DNA from: Helopsaltes ochotensis
Taxonomy: Eukaryota; Chordata; Aves; Passeriformes; Locustellidae
Direction of reading: 5' to 3'
DNA: 64,000 nt
Assembly (NCBI GenBank): GCA_013400155.1
Contig: VXBM01000236.1
Coordinates: 827,480 to 891,479 of the forward strand
The notes below the pieces were generated by a model. The model ran no database searches, had not been told where the DNA came from, and saw only the letters and a program-made list of their open reading frames with translations. Shown here piece after piece: positions 51,001-62,000 of the stretch; positions within the stretch are counted from its first letter, which is position 1, and each line of letters starts with the position of its first letter. A program made the position numbers and the translations under genes.

Positions 51001-54000
51001 TCACCTGGAGAAGTGCTCTGGCTGAAAAGCAACCAGTTATTATTCCTTTTGCTGGCCTGCTGTCCTGCCTTGCTGCTGATCCTTTTTGGTGGCTGTGGGG
51101 GCAGGCAGAGGAGGGGGGTTCCTTCCAGCTGGTGCTGCTGCAGGCATGTTGGAGTAAGGAAGGAAACCCAGCTGTTCCAGCCCACACCAGAGCAGCTGGA
51201 TCTGGTCAGATCTGTCAGACCGGTTGTCAGATCACCCTACGAGCATCTCTGCAAGGCAGACTGTGTGTGAAATCTGGGAGCGTTGTGTGCTCCTGCCACT
51301 GCTGCAGCTCCAGAATTGCTGGTTCTGGGACACCAGATGGTGGCCTTGTCAGCAGAAGAGCTGGAGAAGTGGTTTGTGCTAGAATAATAAATGAGCTTTG
51401 GGAAAGCCTTGTCCTTGCAGAGTGAGAAGAGGTTTTGGATCCTTGAATGAAAGGGAGCCAGAAATGGGCAGACTTAGAAGAATATCCAGTGTTCCAGTTC
51501 ACAGCTGGGCTGGACATCAGGCAGGTTTTAAGTGAGGACAGAACTAAGTGTGGGCTAACAGACAAAAGTGAGTGAAATATTTTCAAACAACATGTGATGT
51601 ATTTTCTTTTTCCACCTTTCCCTCTTTCTTCCAGGCTGACCTTCAGGTGGACAAAGAGAGACACAATTTCTTTGAGTCCTCCCTCGAGTATGTGTATCAG
51701 ATCCAGGAAGTACAAGAAAGCAAGAAATTCAGTATTGTGGAGCCAGTAAGGAGCTTCCTTTTCTCTCAGTCTCAGTGGTTGATGCTCAGATGTGCTGGCA
51801 ATGGCAGGAAGGGATGAGATGCCAGGTTGGATTAGGTCCTGTGGGGCAGGAGTTAACCCTGCACCCTTGGCTTGCTGCCTTGGTGCTTTTGGGTTGCTGC
51901 CTTGCCTAAGCTTGATAGCCTTAGTGGTGCTTGCTGAAGCACTGTGAAACCCCAGCCCTGTTTCTTTTGGCTGTCTGTGGATCCTGAGGAACAGGTTGGA
52001 CACTGTACAGAGCTACAGGTCTTGTTAGCCTTGGGTTTGGTAAATGCTGTCTGTCTGCAGAAGGACAGAGGTGTTACCTGCCCTGCTCACCTGTCCCAAC
52101 CTGGCCTGCAGGGGTTCCAGACTGTGGCTGAGGGCAGGGACCCTGCCCTGGGTGGTGTCTCTGCCCCAGTGCCAGGTGCAGTGGAGCGTGGGATCGTGGG
52201 ATCCTGCGGATCTTGTGGATGAGCACTCTGCAGATCTGCTCTGGGTCTCCCGGTAGGGTCTTTCATTCTGGGTGTTTTATTCATATAGATGTGTGGGTGG
52301 TAGCTTGGGCTTTAGGGACACTGTGGTGGGTAAGCCATACCAAGGTTGGCATTCCAAAGTTCTGAGGAAAAAATAATTGTATATATAATTTCTGAAACCC
52401 CACACTCTGTCCATCTTTCCTTCCATTATAAACACAGAAGTTCAGTGTGTCTTTTCTCTCCATTGCAGGTGCTGGCATTTCTCCACAGCCTCTTCACTTA
52501 CAACAACCTGACAGTGGAGCTGACACAGGATTTCCTCCCATACAAGCAGCAGCTCCAGCTCAGCCTGCAGAATGTGAGTCCCTGCCCAGCTGAAGGACTT
52601 TTCTTTGTGACTTCTGTTCTCATTTGGATTTACACACCTCTGATGGCAAGGTCTTTCCACCCAAGCAGTCTGACCATGTTTGCGTTGTTGCAGATACAGT
52701 TATTTCCTTCTCCCTTCATGTGGGTTTTCCCATCTCCTGTGTGGGACAGTTCACACGTCTATGAAATGGTTTTCTCTGGAAGTGACTACTGCAGATGCAT
52801 CATTTAACCTGGTGCATAAACAAGCCTGAGATTTTCTTTCAGTTTCACGAGATTGAAATTGTACTCTAAGAAGGTCTCTAACCTTGATCTTAATGGTACT
52901 GGTTTCCTACAGGTTTGCTACATGCATTGATAAGCTCCCCTGTTGGCCAAGTGGGTTCATGGGGTAGAACATCTGAGTCCTGTTTTCTTTATCCTCAGTC
53001 TTTCCTGACTGGCCCTCACTTCTGTGGAACAACAGCCATAAAGCTGAGCCAAGATGGTTTTGCTGCTGGCTCATTAATTGGTCTAAGTAGTATTCTATTG
53101 CCCTGATTTTTCAGCCTTCTGATGTTTTTCACAGTTGTCTGATGTTTTTCATAGCTTTTAGTTTTTTCTCACATTAGTGTTATAAATAGAGGTAATATTT
53201 ATATTAATACAAGGTTTGTTTTCATTCCTCTCTCTTGACACGGGGACAATTGATGGACTTTTGGTTTGACCAATGTGATTGGAAGGATGGCAACATTATC
53301 CTCCAATCCATGGTCTGGGTGAAAATATTATATATTGGACTCAGAGAATAAAGGTCAATCTTTTATGCCTTGGAATTTGGACAGAGTCCATGTGTGTTCC
53401 TTTCGTGTCCTGCTACGACAATATTCTATAAAAATTCCTGGATTTTGTACCCCGTGTTGATGTGACTCTTTCATGCTAAGCAGTGTAGCATGATCCTTTG
53501 GGAATCAACACCTTTGGGAGGAGAATACATCTGTTACCCGAGCAATGGTGTGAACAGGAGCTCAGGTGCTGCCTCTGATCCAGCCAGCCTTGAAATGTGC
53601 TGAAGTTCCTTAATTAAGGGAACAAGTGGCCTCTCAGCTGAGGCACTTCAGCACCAGCTCTGCACATGATGTGTCTCTTCAATCACCCCTTAGAGCTCAG
53701 TGGTTGTAATAGCCAATTTCCATATGGATTTGTGGAGTGGCTCCCATATTTTGTTCCTTGGGAGCACATTTATTTCTGCTACAGCACCTCAGACTTATCT
53801 AAGTATAAGTAACCTGAACTCCCTTTTTACTCATGTTCAAATATGCTTCTGTTTGTTTTCTGTTACCAGACAAGGAATCACTTTTCCAGCACACGGGAGG
53901 AGCTGGAAGATCTGAAGAAGAGGATGAAGGAAGCGCCTCTAACCTGCAAGCTGCCTGGGCAGCCGACCATCGAGGGCTACCTGTACACTCAGGAGAAATG

Positions 54001-57000
54001 TAATGGCTTTGGGATGCACCTGATGCAATCAATAGGGAACGTGCAGGCCTGGGCTGCCCTGACATAAGCCAGCTATGGGCTGTATTCAGCTCCCATGCCC
54101 AGGCCAGCCCTGCTGCACTGGTGTCACTGCTGCCAGGGCACAGCATGCCCACAGTGTCACCTTCTGCCAGTGCCTGAGGTGCCTGGGATGTCACTGCGGT
54201 GCCTGGGGAAGCACCAGCAGCTTTGTCAGCAGTGGCACAGAGCTTTGTCCAAGTGACATATCTGTGACAGCACAGGGCTAATTGCCCTGCGCTCCGATGA
54301 GATGGGATTTGTGACTCCAGAGCCTGGAGCTCTGGCAGGCGCTGCCTTGGCTGTGTTTCACCAGGATGAATCTGGTGTCCTGCCCAGCCTCTCTCTGGCA
54401 GCCTCTGCGAGCAGCTGAGCACAGCCAAGGTGGAACCAGTGCTGAGTTAAGCTGCTGAGAGCAAAACTTGTAATTCTGAGCAGAATCAAATCAGACCAAA
54501 TACAGCCTTTTCCAAACCCTGGCTGCAGCTCTCCATGGCCACGCAGCAGGAATGCTCAGGGGACATAAGTCTGTGCAAAACTGTGACCTCTGAGGCTACA
54601 GACAGCTTTGTAAGCATTCATTCTTAATCCTATATAGAAATCTATTTATACATATATTTGTATGTCTGTTTACCTTGCTTTTAAAAGAAAGCACACTCAG
54701 TAATTTTAGGCCCCAAATGTGGCTATTTGCTGCCTCTATTTATGCTTCCCTATAAATCAAGTATGAAAAGTTGTTCTTCCTGACAACTGGAACTTAAAAA
54801 CAAATTACAGAAAAAATACCAGTTGAATTATTTCCTATATAGGGGTTCAGGTAAGAAAACAGAAAAGTGGCAATGAATCCAGAAATAGGAACTTCAGAGT
54901 ATTTTAAAGCTGCTGTTGTCTTTATTACCGAGTTTTCACCCACAGGAAAAAGTAGTGGGGTTTGTGAACCAGACATTCAGGACATGTAGGATCCTGCCAG
55001 TGTAGGTTTTGGCTGGGCTTGGCCAAACCAGCTTGACTTGTGGTCAGAGTCCCACAAACACCCTTTCTCCAGCAGTGAGTTGGGAGGGTGCTGGAGGTAG
55101 CTGCTGCCCTGTGCTCCTCTCCTTCTCTCCCTCTCTCCTCCTCCCCTCCTCTTGCTCCACCTCTCCTCCTGCTTCTCTTTTCATCTCCTCCTCTTTCTCT
55201 CCTCCTCCTCTTCTTCTCCTGGCTCTTGCCCCTAGAGACACCTGTAAGGGATATGTCCCCTGGGGCTGTGTCCGTCCCCAGAGAAGGGAGGACATGTGGG
55301 CAACACTGACCATGCCTTGCTGGCTGCATTCAGCTACAGCCCTGTCCCTGATTCTGGCCTCTCATGTGTTCTGCAGGGGCACTGGGCATCTCCTGGGTGA
55401 AGTATTACTGTCAGTATGAAAAAGAGGCAAAAACCTTACGGATGACACCCATAGACCAGAAGCCTGGAGCTAAGCAGGTGAGTTGGATCTCTGCAAACAT
55501 TGGCCCAACCACCAGGCCCACCTTCCACCCATGTATGGCCTCCCTTCCCCTGAGAGTTGACCCTGCAGGTGCCACAGAGCAGAGGGGTGGGCTCTGTCTC
55601 TGCCCTGCCTACACAGGGCAGTTTGGTGTCACCTGGAAGGGGCACCCCCATGAGGAGAGGTCTCACTCCACTGTGTCCCTGGGAGCCCAGGCCCTGCAGG
55701 GTTTGGCAGCAGACGTGGGCTGTGTGACGTGAGAGATACCAGACAGTGCTGGCCCATGAGTTTGGTCTGGGATGAAACTTGTGCCTCTCTGGACCAGCTG
55801 ACGTTGAACCTTCCCCGTGCACAGGGGCTGGGAGCCACAAGAACTGTGGCAGCCACTGAAGTGCCTGAATGACTCAAGTTACTACAGGAGTTACTGCTTC
55901 CAAATGCAGCATTTCCTTGCCTCAGCATGTGCTCAAAGCACTGGTTTGTGGTTTGATTTCTGCTCTCGGCACTGGTTCTGTGGGACTGGGACAGTGTGGG
56001 GAGAGCAGAGGGCAACAGTGCACCTCCAAACTGCACTGAGGCAGCAATTTGGGTAACTACCTCTTTCACAAAGTGCTTTGGTTTACCAAAGCCTGGGAGT
56101 TCCCTCAGTCCCTCCGCGTGACAGGGGAGGGGTGGGAGGATGGAGCACAGCCAGTGCCTCCAGCTGAGTCCCCCGCCCTCCTCTGCCATGGAGCGGGTCC
56201 CCGGGGCCTTCCCAGCCAGGCGTGTGTGCTCCAGTGTGTGAGCTCATGGTCTGGTTTTGGCAGGCCTCTGCACACTGCAGCAGGAAAATAAAATAGATGT
56301 TTTGCAACCCCTTGGCAGAGAGCTGGGCAAAGAAATGTCCAAATTATTGTGTGAAAAGATTTGTTATCATTTATGCCATAAGCAAGTCTAGTAAGGCCCA
56401 TTACTGCAGGTGAGGGCTTGGAAAACTTAGTGCCTTTCCCAAACACCGGCAGTCTGGTAGCAGGCACCATCAGGTCACTGCTGGCCACAAACCCACCGTC
56501 AAATTATGAATTGACTCTACTGTGGAGCACAGGAACATTAACACCCAGGGCCAGAGCTGAACCTCTCCAGAGCACATCTGCTTGATCTGGGGTGAGGAAA
56601 TGTATGTCCCTTTGCCACACAGAGTTTGTGTAAAGCTATTTGGATCATCGGTGGTGTGGATAATTGGTACTGATGACCAGCCCTGATGAAAGTGAGGACC
56701 TAGCTGTGTCAGAGCACGGGTGAGCATGGTCCTGCCCTCAGTGACCAGGGAGTGTCTCGCTGGGTTGGTTGGAGCAGTGTTCCAGCACTGTAGGGGCAGA
56801 GTGCTGCTGTGTGGGGTAGTGCTGTTGAGTCCAGAAGATTCTTTGGCTGAGAGCAAGCCTGGAACTCAGAGCCTCTTATGTCTGCCTGTGATGATGGTGG
56901 AAGGACCACCTGTGCTCCAATGCCGTCGGAATGTCAGGACAGGGGTCGTGGGCAGTGCTGTGCTGGGCTGCAGCTGAGGGGCCTGAGGAGCCCAAAATCT

Positions 57001-58990
57001 CACATGTTTCTGTCCTCTCATCTTGGCTTTTGTGTTCTCTCCTAGGGCACGCTGGACCTGACCCTGAAATCCTGTGTAAGGAGGAAGACTGACTCCATAG
57101 ACAAAAGGTTTTGTTTTGACATTGAAACTAATGAAAGGTGAGAGGCTTCGCATCTGGTGGCCCCAAACCACACAGGCCTGCAGCAAATCCCTCTTTGCTA
57201 TTTGTTAAAAACAACTTTTCTTGCTTTCCCTGCCTGTCCGTGGGGGAAATCTGTGCAGGTCTGGGACCATCACGCTGCAGGCACTCTCAGAAGCCAACCG
57301 AAGGCTGTGGATGGAGGCCATGGACGGGAAGGAGCCGGTGAGTGTTCCTGGAGCTGTTCCCAGCTGGAATGTGCTGCCGAGCAGTGTCCTCTGCCGGCGG
57401 GTGCTGCTCGGGATCAGTGCTGCGTGATTGCCATGGGCTCCATGCCGTTCCCTCAGCTCCTACTGGGGATTTTGGGTTTCCCCCTTAAATCTCGGGATGT
57501 TCTCTTGCTGTGCCGGCCCACCTGAGGACTGGCCTTTCCGGGGCTAGTTTGCTCCTATTCCTGCTCCTGGAAATGGTGTTTTGTCTGTCCCTGCTCTTAG
57601 CCACCTTTTCAAAGGTGTCACTGCCCTCCCTGCACCCGTGTTCTCCCACTTTTCTGTGCCTACTGGTGTTCCCTTCCTTCAGGCCGAGCAAAGCTCAGAG
57701 CCCTGTGGTTTCCCTACAGAACAGAAAATTTCCCTAGCAATACGTGCCCCACTGAAATGCTGAGAGGCAGCAGAAACTCCTTGATTGTGCAGATAATGGG
57801 TTCATGCCTAATTATAACATGAGATTTCTATAGGACATGGTCTTTTTGGCTGTGATTGCCTCTAGGTAATCTAGCGGTGATTTATGGGATGCTGCATTTT
57901 CTTTCAGAAATAAATACCAAATCACGCTGATGATGTTTTTGCTTCTTGCTCCCCTTTTTCAGATTTATCACAGTCCCATCACGAAGCAGGAAGAAAGTGA
58001 GTCACTTCTGTTGCTGTTCTTTGGGCTCTCACAGCCTTGAGGCCAGGCAGGATTTTCCTTGCAGATACACTCATCCTCAATTCCTGCTGAGCAGCACTGT
58101 CCCCGCTCCTTGACAGCCATGTCGCTTCTGTTCTTGTACCACAGTGTCTGGCACTGAGCCCAGATAAGAACGAGCTGCTCAGAAGTGCAGTGAGCAGTTT
58201 TTATTTAGCCAGCACTAGTGGGATGTGAGGTTCAATTTGCACCTCCAAACCCCAGTAAGTGATTCTGAGGATGTGTCCCTTAACAAAGGTTGTAATAAGG
58301 GCAATAGAGGTGGCACTGAGTTCCCTGCATCTCCCAACCACCACCAAGTCCTTAGTCCTCCCTCTCAGCCGTGGGGTGTATGCTGCAGAGCCCTGGAACA
58401 CTAAGACAGACTGCAGAGCCCTGGAACTCCTCTGGGGCTCTGTTATCTGGGTGAAACCTGTATTCTGCCTCAGAGCTCACTTCATCAGCACTGTAACAAG
58501 CTGGCTCTAATGAGCACGAGGGGAGCATTCCCAGAAACATGAGCACAAACCTCTGTGTGGCCGTATTCACATTGCACACTGGGAGGAATGTGAATTAGGG
58601 TTTCATTGAATAAACATTCTTTATTTGACATAGATTAGAGCTGGTAAGAATTCCAGTGGTATCATAGCCTCAGTATCAAGCACCAGGAGGGTCTGTGCTT
58701 ATTTCTGGGGTAGGGCTAAGAGACGTCTGAACTTGATGTTGCTGTTGCTTAGAGCGGACAGAATTAGTACAAACAACCTGCTGAAAATGCAGGGATCCCA
58801 TAGGATTCCCAGCTCAGTAGAGCAAGCCCTATGCTCAGCTTTCCTCAGCACATCAAGCTGGATTGGTTTTGCTTTTTAATCCTAATGATGTAGATAAGCA
58901 AAAATTACACAGTCCCATGATGAGGAAGAGCTTTAACTACAGATTTATCTCTGGAAGTGATTACTCAAGTCTTTATCAGATGCAATCCAA

Positions 58991-59029
<39 letters not shown>

Positions 59030-62000
59030 GTTATTGTTATTGTTATTGTTATTGTTATTGTTATTGTTATTGTTATTACTATACTACACCAATTTACAAT
59101 TTACCAATTTTGTTATTAAAGACAGAGAGGGGGTAAGGAGCAGTGCTGCAACTCAAACTTGAGGAAAAATGGGCGAACATATGGAACTAATAACTCCTTG
59201 TCAGGATGTCCAGAATGCCACTGTTTCCTGAGGAGGCAGGAGATGTGGGTGCAGGTGTGAACACTCTGTGTGCCAGGACACTGCAGCTTTGGGTGCCAAG
59301 AAAGGCTGGGGCTGGGGATGGGGGGGGTCCCACGGGTCTCCAGGAGTACTCAGGCAGCTAACACAGCTTCCTTGTCCAAAACAGTGGAGCTGAACGAGGT
59401 GGGCTTCAAGTTTGTTCGGAAGTGCATCAATGCAGTGGAGACCAAAGGTGAGGAGCTCACCCAGCCTGGCCGTGCTTCCTTTGGCCCTGAGTTCCTGCTG
59501 AAGTGTTAGCCACAGGACTTCAGCTTTTAGCTGAGGAATGTGTGTTGTTCAGTTAAATGCATGTTCTTCGGGAGCAGAAATCCCACCTATTTTGGAATGC
59601 TGTACCAAGTCGGTTGGGGTTGAAGTTCCACCTTTATGCGGTTTTCCCTCGTGGTTTTCACAGTTTTGGCCCTAAGCACACCCACTGTTGGTCAGGAGAA
59701 CAGCTCTGGCGGCAGGGCCAAGGGGCTACAGGCTGCTTCAGCCCCAGTCTATGAAGAAGCAGCAGAAGCAGGTGGAAGGGTGGCAGCTCATCCTCTGGGC
59801 AGTCACATATCATCCAGCCTGCACTAGTGAACATCACCAGTGTGGAACGGGGGCCTGGATTCATTTCCAGATGTGGGCTTGGGGCAGCTGGGAGTGGGGA
59901 GCAGCAGGGGCACAAAGACCCCTCTCGCAGAGCTAGGAGAGACAGTGATTCTGCCTGTCCCAGCACTGGCCAGTGTTTTCACATTCTACTTCAATGTGTT
60001 TGTCTTCTGTGGGGGTTTGAGCAAGTCCATGATAAAGCAGCACCCCACAGAAATGGGATGTTTGGGCTGGTGTGTCCCACGCCCTGGCTGTGCTCACCTG
60101 ACCTGGTGACCACGGTGGTGGTGGTGGCCTCTGCTGCTGGGGTGAGTGGGCCCTTGGCTGCAGAGCCCGGGGAGTGGGACAGGGCCTGGGATATGGGACA
60201 GAACCTGGAGTGTGGGACAAGACCTGGGATATTGGACAAAACCCGGGGTGTGGGACAGAGCCCAGCAGCAGGAAAACAATTCCACTAGATGGGGCTTTTG
60301 GACCACCAGAGGGAAACTTCGTCTAACACTCTTGGCTTTGTTCTCTCAGGAATCACTACAGAGGGCGTGTATCGGACTGTTGGCAGCAATATCCAGGTGC
60401 AGAAGTTACTGAATGCCTTTTTTGGTAAGAATTAATTATTCTATGCAATTACACGATCCTGTTCTTGAATTGTTTGTGAGAGACAGAGAGGATCAAGTTC
60501 CACAGTGAGAAATGTCCAGCTTCCAGCATGGGTTTTGGTCCCTGTGACCCCTCTGAGGCTCATCTTCCCCTTCTTTCCTGGGATAACACGATGACCTGGA
60601 CTGGGAAAGTGGCCTTTGCAGGGAGCCCTCCACCCTAGTGTAAGATTTTTCTCTGGAAGGATGGGGACACCTCATTGTGTAATGTGTACAACACCAATGT
60701 ACATGTTAAGAAGTCAATGGATGAATTTCTGCTGCGAGCATTCCTGTGGCTGGATCTGTCTGTCATACAAGCTTGGCAGCTGGGGACAGTGTTTACAGTC
60801 TTGTCAGATGGTGGGGCTCAGCAGCGCTGCTTTGTGCAGGGTCAGGCCCTTCTGGGCTCGGCCCTGGCTGGGGCCATTGTACCCTCACCTCAAGGTTACC
60901 TGCGAGCCTCTCGGGGGCCCTCTGGAGTCGATCCCCACCTTCCCAGAGGCCAAACCATTCTCTCTCTCTCCTCTCCTGCCTGGGACTGGAGCACAGGGCA
61001 GAGATTGCATTTACCTCCCTGCCTGCCTGCCTCAGGCTCACACCAGCTCAGACATCTGATATTAATGCAGCATTCAAAGGCTTTGGCTCTTTCTATTGCT
61101 TCTACTCTGGATGTTGTTTATTAAAACCCTGTTTTGTACCGGTGTCTGGCTATGCCCAGTTGTCACAGAGCCATGACTCTGGGCATCTGCCCAGCTCCGC
61201 TGCCCCATGATTCATTGCTGAGCCTCAGGTTCTATTGCTGCTTGATTCTCACCCTTCCTGTGAGCAGCTCTGTGGTTTTCTCCTCTGAATCCCACCAGTG
61301 AGTGGCTTTTTGTTTTGTTTATCTGCATGGGTCTGGGTAACCACTTGCCACCCCACTGCATATGAAAGCACAATGGGAAGTCCAACACCACAGAAATAAC
61401 TGCTGCAGCAAGATTTCATCTTTAACCACTCGAAGGAGATAGATTTTTTTTTTTTAATCTCTAGTCCTATTTATTTTCAAAAATAAATCCTGCTGTTTAT
61501 TTCAGTAGTCCAGCTTCCCCCCATTCTACAGCTACGCCCTTCACTTTGTGGCACCACAGACATGATGTGGTTTATGGGGGGGTAGGCAGGAGCAAATTAT
61601 ACTTCCATGCTGCTGCACCTCCCCTGAGCTCCCTCCTCTCCGTGCAGCAAGAGGGAATGCTTCCAGAACAGCCTTCAGGGGAGCAGCAGCAAATGAGGGA
61701 TTGGAGCTGGCATTCAGATTACTTTGGATGTCAGAAAGCTTGTCTTGGACATGTTGAAATGCGTTGTTTCTGCCAGCCTTGGGAAAAAATAAACTTTAGA
61801 GAATATGCTCCCAGTGACTTCTCAGCACTGCTTAAATTTTACCTTATGCTTCCCTCTTTGTCCCTCATAGCACCACACCCCAGCCTCTCCAAAATCCTGA
61901 CGCTGGTGCTGTTTTTCTACTTTTCCCAGCCATAGGAATTAGGAGCTCTCTTTGTGTGCTGCTGTGGCTTTGTGTGTCTCAAGAGGAAACTCCCACCCCA

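Larger units (their letters stand above)
50710..53869 (+). other. OPHN1: OPHN1 introns 5-7 (with exons 6 and 7 between)
   Basis: Introns of 0.9, 0.7 and 1.3 kb. Intron 7 holds an LTR-like block; otherwise I see only unique non-coding sequence. Confidence 0.75.
54000..57045 (+). other. OPHN1: OPHN1 introns 8-9 (with exon 9 between)
   Basis: Introns of 1.4 and 1.6 kb, unique sequence except for the pyrimidine tract. The stretch at 54,600-54,900 is AT-rich. Confidence 0.75.

Noticed and set aside
51227..52003. 258-codon minus-strand open frame
   Set aside because: It runs antisense over OPHN1 exon 6, whose plus-strand reading is certain; no recognisable product.
53799..54428. 209-codon minus-strand open frame
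   Set aside because: Antisense to OPHN1 exon 8 and its donor; no domain.
54925..55329. Arg/Glu-rich open frame resembling a nuclear protein segment
   Set aside because: Reverse-strand reading of the polypyrimidine tract before exon 9.
58863..59162. Poly-Leu open frame resembling a membrane segment
   Set aside because: Translation of the ATT/TTATTG microsatellite.
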